A DNA stretch of 64,000 nucleotides from Bordetella genomosp. 13. Its GTDB lineage: Bacteria; Pseudomonadota; Gammaproteobacteria; Burkholderiales; Burkholderiaceae_B. Each line of letters starts with the position of its first letter. The first letter of the stretch is position 1. The stretch lies in NCBI RefSeq assembly GCF_007679965.1, contig NZ_VEHL01000001.1, positions 496,001-560,000 on the forward strand, given 5' to 3'. The notes below the pieces were generated by a model. That model saw only the letters and a list, made by a program, of their open reading frames with translations. It did not search any database and was not told where the DNA came from. Shown piece by piece: positions 61,539 through 64,000 of the stretch. A program made the position numbers and the translations under genes.

Positions 61539-62390
61539 ATGAGCAACTTCGCTGTAGGCAATACCGGCCAGATCGGCAGCATCGACCTGTCGTCCGTTGA
61601 CCTGGAAACCGCCATGATGGCCGTGCAGAGCCAGCGCACCCAGCTGCTGGAGAGCTCGCTGCGCTCGCAACTGGACTCGGTCAACGCGAAAAACAAGCAG
61701 ATCGCCGATCTTAATAATCAGATCACGGCAAATCAGACCCAGGCCAATGAGCTGGACCAGCAGAACGTCGCGCTGGCCAGCCAGAAGGGGGCCGACACCG
61801 CCTCGCTGTCCGCCACCCAGGCGGAATCGGCCTCGCTGGGCACCCAGATCGCCGAGCTGAAGGACCTGCAGTCCCGCCTGAGCGCCAGCAAGTGTCCCGA
61901 TCCCGAGGGTTTCTACGGCCTGTCGTATGGCCAGGGCGATGACGGCGCGCTGTCCTGGAAGACCTGGGACCAGGTGCAGGCCGCCGGCCTGACCATCCCC
62001 ACCGGCGCCGATGCGCCGCGCAACGTCGACGGCAACCACACCATGGACGCCAAGGGCAAGACGGTGCAGACGTGGGTGAACGAACTGGGCAGCAAGATCA
62101 GCGGCCTGGAAAGCCAGAAGGCCGCCGCGGACGCCCGTGCGACCACGCTGCAGGCCAGCATCGAGAACGCGGACAAGAGCATCGCCGACAACACGGCCAA
62201 GGCGAAGGACCTGCGCACCTCTGTGGACGACCTCAAGCGCCAGGTCGACGGCGTCAGCAATTCCCAGCAGATGGAAATGCTGCGCCTGCAGAGCCTGACC
62301 AACAAGAACAACGAGGCCTTCGAAGTGATGACGAACTTCATCAAGAAGATGCAGGACAGCCGTTCCAGCATCATCGGCAACATGCGCTGA
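61539..62390 (+). CDS. Bsp22-like tip-filament protein, long paralogue
   Basis: A 283-residue member of the Bordetella Bsp22 family, with about 77 residues more than its two neighbours. N-terminal block IDLSSVDLETAMMAVQSQRTQLLESSLRSQ and the C-terminal block SNSQQMEMLRLQSLTNKNNEAFEVMTNFIKKMQDSRSS are shared with the others. The unique middle contains extended heptad-like runs (NNQITANQTQANELDQQNVALASQKG; SKISGLESQKAAADARATTLQASIENADKSIADNTAKAKDLRTSVDDLKRQV) that predict coiled coil, and the only Cys of the three (SASKCPDPEGF). Bsp22 forms a flexible filament at the needle tip. An ATG 18 bases upstream is an alternative start. Confidence 0.85.
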   Translation: MSNFAVGNTGQIGSIDLSSVDLETAMMAVQSQRTQLLESSLRSQLDSVNAKNKQIADLNNQITANQTQANELDQQNVALASQKGADTASLSATQAESASLGTQIAELKDLQSRLSASKCPDPEGFYGLSYGQGDDGALSWKTWDQVQAAGLTIPTGADAPRNVDGNHTMDAKGKTVQTWVNELGSKISGLESQKAAADARATTLQASIENADKSIADNTAKAKDLRTSVDDLKRQVDGVSNSQQMEMLRLQSLTNKNNEAFEVMTNFIKKMQDSRSSIIGNMR

Positions 62391-62407
62391 GGCGCCCGCC
62401 GCCACAG

Positions 62408-62433
62408 GGAACTCGGCGCGTGCCGCCGTTACT
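62408..62433 (+). promoter_or_regulatory. ECF-sigma-type promoter motif, upstream of Bsp22-like gene 2
   Basis: GGAACT (62408-62413), 14 bases, GTTACT (62428-62433), then CACCAG. The ATG of gene 2 lies 54 bases downstream. One base of the upstream box differs from the other three copies. Confidence 0.72.
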
Positions 62434-62487
62434 CACCAGACACTCCGGGGCCGGTACGGCCCTTCAAGACCAGAGAGCGAGATCACC

Positions 62488-63111
62488 ATGAGCACTTCCG
62501 GCGTCGGCAACAACATGATGGTTTCCAACATCGACATCTCGTCGATGGACCTCGAGACGGCCCTGATGGCCGTGCAGGGCGAGCGCACGCGCCTGCTGGA
62601 CGCCCAACTGGCCGACCAGATCAAGGCGGTGCAGGGCCGCAACGACCAGATCGCCAAGCTGAACAACGTGCTGAGCGGCCTGACGCAGGCCGCCGGCCTG
62701 TTCCCGGGCGACGCCAAGGCCACCGACAACCTGGACAGCACCGGCGACAAGGCCTGGCGCAAGGACCAGAGCTGGCCCCTGGAGCGCCAGGTCAACACCT
62801 CGCTGATCGAAGCCGGCATCACCTCGCCCGGCCTGCAGACGGTGGGCCCGGCCCTGACCAACAGCGTCGACGAGAACGGCAATGCCGTCATGCTGGACGG
62901 TGGGCTGCGCGGCTTCACCACCAAGGGCGACCTGGACGCCATGATCACCAAGGTCAAGGGCATGATCGACGCGGAAAGCAACTCCCAGCAGATGGACATG
63001 CTGCGCCTGCAGAGCCTGTCGAACAAGCGCAACGAGGCCTTCGACGTGATGACCAACTTCGTCAAGAAGATGCAGGACAGCCGCTCCAGCATCATCGGCA
63101 ACATGCGCTGA
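62488..63111 (+). CDS. Bsp22-like tip-filament protein, second paralogue
   Basis: A 207-residue protein, the length of Bordetella Bsp22. The N-terminal 64 residues (NIDISSMDLETALMAVQGERTRLLDAQLADQIKAVQ onward) and the last 55 (DAMITKVKGMIDAESNSQQMDMLRLQSLSNKRNEAFDVMTNFVKKMQD onward) are nearly identical to gene 3. The middle (about 65-150) is divergent. The conserved ends are the helices that pack the filament; the middle probably faces outward. The leader bases before the ATG also match gene 3. Confidence 0.88.
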   Translation: MSTSGVGNNMMVSNIDISSMDLETALMAVQGERTRLLDAQLADQIKAVQGRNDQIAKLNNVLSGLTQAAGLFPGDAKATDNLDSTGDKAWRKDQSWPLERQVNTSLIEAGITSPGLQTVGPALTNSVDENGNAVMLDGGLRGFTTKGDLDAMITKVKGMIDAESNSQQMDMLRLQSLSNKRNEAFDVMTNFVKKMQDSRSSIIGNMR

Positions 63112-63141
63112 GGGCGCGGGCAAAAACAGCGCAGCGCGCAG

Positions 63142-63167
63142 GGAACCCGAACCGCGCGGCCGTTACT
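63142..63167 (+). promoter_or_regulatory. ECF-sigma-type promoter motif, upstream of Bsp22-like gene 3
   Basis: GGAACC (63142-63147), 14 bases, GTTACT (63162-63167), then TACCAG. The ATG lies 111 bases downstream, the longest leader of the set. The motif shares the ACCAGACA tail with the gene 2 copy, which indicates duplication of gene with promoter. Confidence 0.74.
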
Positions 63168-63278
63168 TACCAGACAGTTGCGGGGCGCCGGCCCCATGAA
63201 GGGAAAAGCCGGCGGCCCCGCAGTCATGACCGAACCGCGCCTCGTGCGCGATCCAGACCTCAATAAGCGAGATCCACC

Positions 63279-63902
63279 ATGAGCACTTCCGGCGTCAGCG
63301 GCAACATGCTGGTTTCCAACATCGATATCTCCAGCATGGATATCGAGACGGCCCTGATGGCCGTGCAGGGCGAGCGCACCCGCCTGCTGGATGCCCAGCT
63401 GGCCGACCAGATCAAGTCGGTGCAGAGCCGCAACGACCAGATCGCCAAGCTGAACAACGTGCTGAGCACGCTGACCAAGGCCCAGTCGCAGTTCAACTCC
63501 GACGCCAAGGCCGGCGACACCATCGGCGGCTGGAACGCCGAGAAAATCAACAGCATCGAGCTGCCGCTGAACGACGCCGTCCAGGAAGCCGGCCTGTCCG
63601 ACCTGGGCTTCACCAGCCGCACCGGCCAGCGCACCCCCGACACGGGCGAGACGAAGGACGGCAACGAAGGCAAGCTGATCACCGGCACCAGCGTGTTCGC
63701 GGGCGGCACTACCAAGGGCGAGATCGACGCCGCCATCACCAAGATCAAGGGGATGATCGACGCGGAAAGCAATTCGCAGCAGATGGACATGCTGCGCCTG
63801 CAAAGCCTGTCGAACAAGCGCAACGAGGCGTTCGACGTCATGACCAACTTCGTCAAGAAGATGCAGGACAGCCGCTCCAGCATCATCGGCAACATGCGCT
63901 GA
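63279..63902 (+). CDS. Bsp22-like tip-filament protein, third paralogue
   Basis: A 207-residue Bsp22-like protein. Compared with gene 2, the first 64 residues differ at few positions and the C-terminal 45 are identical (ESNSQQMDMLRLQSLSNKRN onward). The middle (SQFNSDAKAGDTIGGWNAEK, then TSRTGQRTPDTGETKDGNEG) is different in sequence but equal in overall length. It would form or cap the tip filament. It is followed by a GAGCCG/CGGCTC hairpin at 63902-63919 and the start of a further gene. Confidence 0.88.
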   Translation: MSTSGVSGNMLVSNIDISSMDIETALMAVQGERTRLLDAQLADQIKSVQSRNDQIAKLNNVLSTLTKAQSQFNSDAKAGDTIGGWNAEKINSIELPLNDAVQEAGLSDLGFTSRTGQRTPDTGETKDGNEGKLITGTSVFAGGTTKGEIDAAITKIKGMIDAESNSQQMDMLRLQSLSNKRNEAFDVMTNFVKKMQDSRSSIIGNMR

Positions 63903-63959
63903 GCCGGCCCCACGGCTCGATTCGGTTTTCAGATCACTCATCGATATCCAGGAACATCA

Positions 63960-64000
63960 TGTCGCAGAAGACCCCCGAACAGATCATCCGCGAAGCCGAG
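63960..64000 (+). CDS. Start of a gene downstream of the tip-filament genes, possible LcrH/SycD-like chaperone
   Basis: The first 13 codons (MSQKTPEQIIREA and one more residue) of an ORF cut by the window end. A GGAACA precedes the ATG as a ribosome-site-like purine stretch. In Bordetella the gene after bsp22 is the translocator chaperone bcrH1, followed by bopD and bopB; the short helix here is compatible but not diagnostic. No ECF-type motif was seen before it, so it is probably expressed from the gene 3 promoter. Confidence 0.4.

Overview
The window is high-GC DNA from a betaproteobacterium of the family Alcaligenaceae, most likely Achromobacter or an environmental Bordetella. This rests on protein family content: two Bug/TctC solute-binding proteins, a Bordetella-type (Bsc) type III secretion locus with Bsp22-like tip-filament genes, and many divergent regulator/target pairs. 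I have no species-level evidence. No tRNA, rRNA, CRISPR array, insertion sequence or phage gene was seen.

Layout. 1-4.2 kb: end of an RlmN-like radical SAM methylase, an alpha/beta hydrolase, small membrane, secreted and VOC proteins, and a glutamine amidotransferase. 4.2-6.3 kb: YggS (PLP homeostasis) divergent from a PtsJ/MocR-type regulator. 6.5-8.0 kb: AraC regulator divergent from an AhpD-like peroxidase. 8.1-11.7 kb: glucarate dehydratase plus Bug protein, divergent from a LacI-family repressor, with two perfect operators between them. 11.8-17.7 kb: WG-repeat protein, a one-chain CydDC-like ABC exporter, and a LysR regulator. 17.7-25.9 kb: a six-gene unit in which two NtaA/SnaA-type flavin monooxygenases flank an oligopeptide-type ABC importer. 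26-34.7 kb: short-chain dehydrogenases with AraC and GlxA regulators, a beta-propeller, an HTH/TPR regulator, a DUF899 protein and small envelope proteins. 34.9-39.8 kb: a Csu-type chaperone-usher pilus cluster. 40.2-44.9 kb: livKHMGF. 45.0-53.2 kb: a TetR-controlled catabolic operon. 53.2-54.8 kb: a hotdog thioesterase and a type III chaperone. 54.8 kb to the end: the type III secretion locus.

How the genes work together. The TetR operon reads as a complete route: CoA ligase, salicylyl-CoA-5-hydroxylase-like flavoprotein, thioesterase, VOC dioxygenase, alpha/beta hydrolase and maleate isomerase, with a Bug protein for uptake. It could take a salicylate-like acid through gentisate and maleylpyruvate to fumarate and pyruvate. 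The ring-cleavage and hydrolysis steps would then be done by unusual enzyme families.

The type III region has one minus-strand operon (sctW, a SycN-like chaperone gene, then sctX, Y, V, D, E and F). Divergent from it are three tandem Bsp22-like genes followed by the start of another gene. Four copies of an extracytoplasmic-sigma-type promoter motif, GGAAC(C/T)-N14-GTTACT with invariant spacing, precede the operon and each Bsp22 paralogue. I consider this motif and the triplicated tip-filament genes the most interesting signals here.
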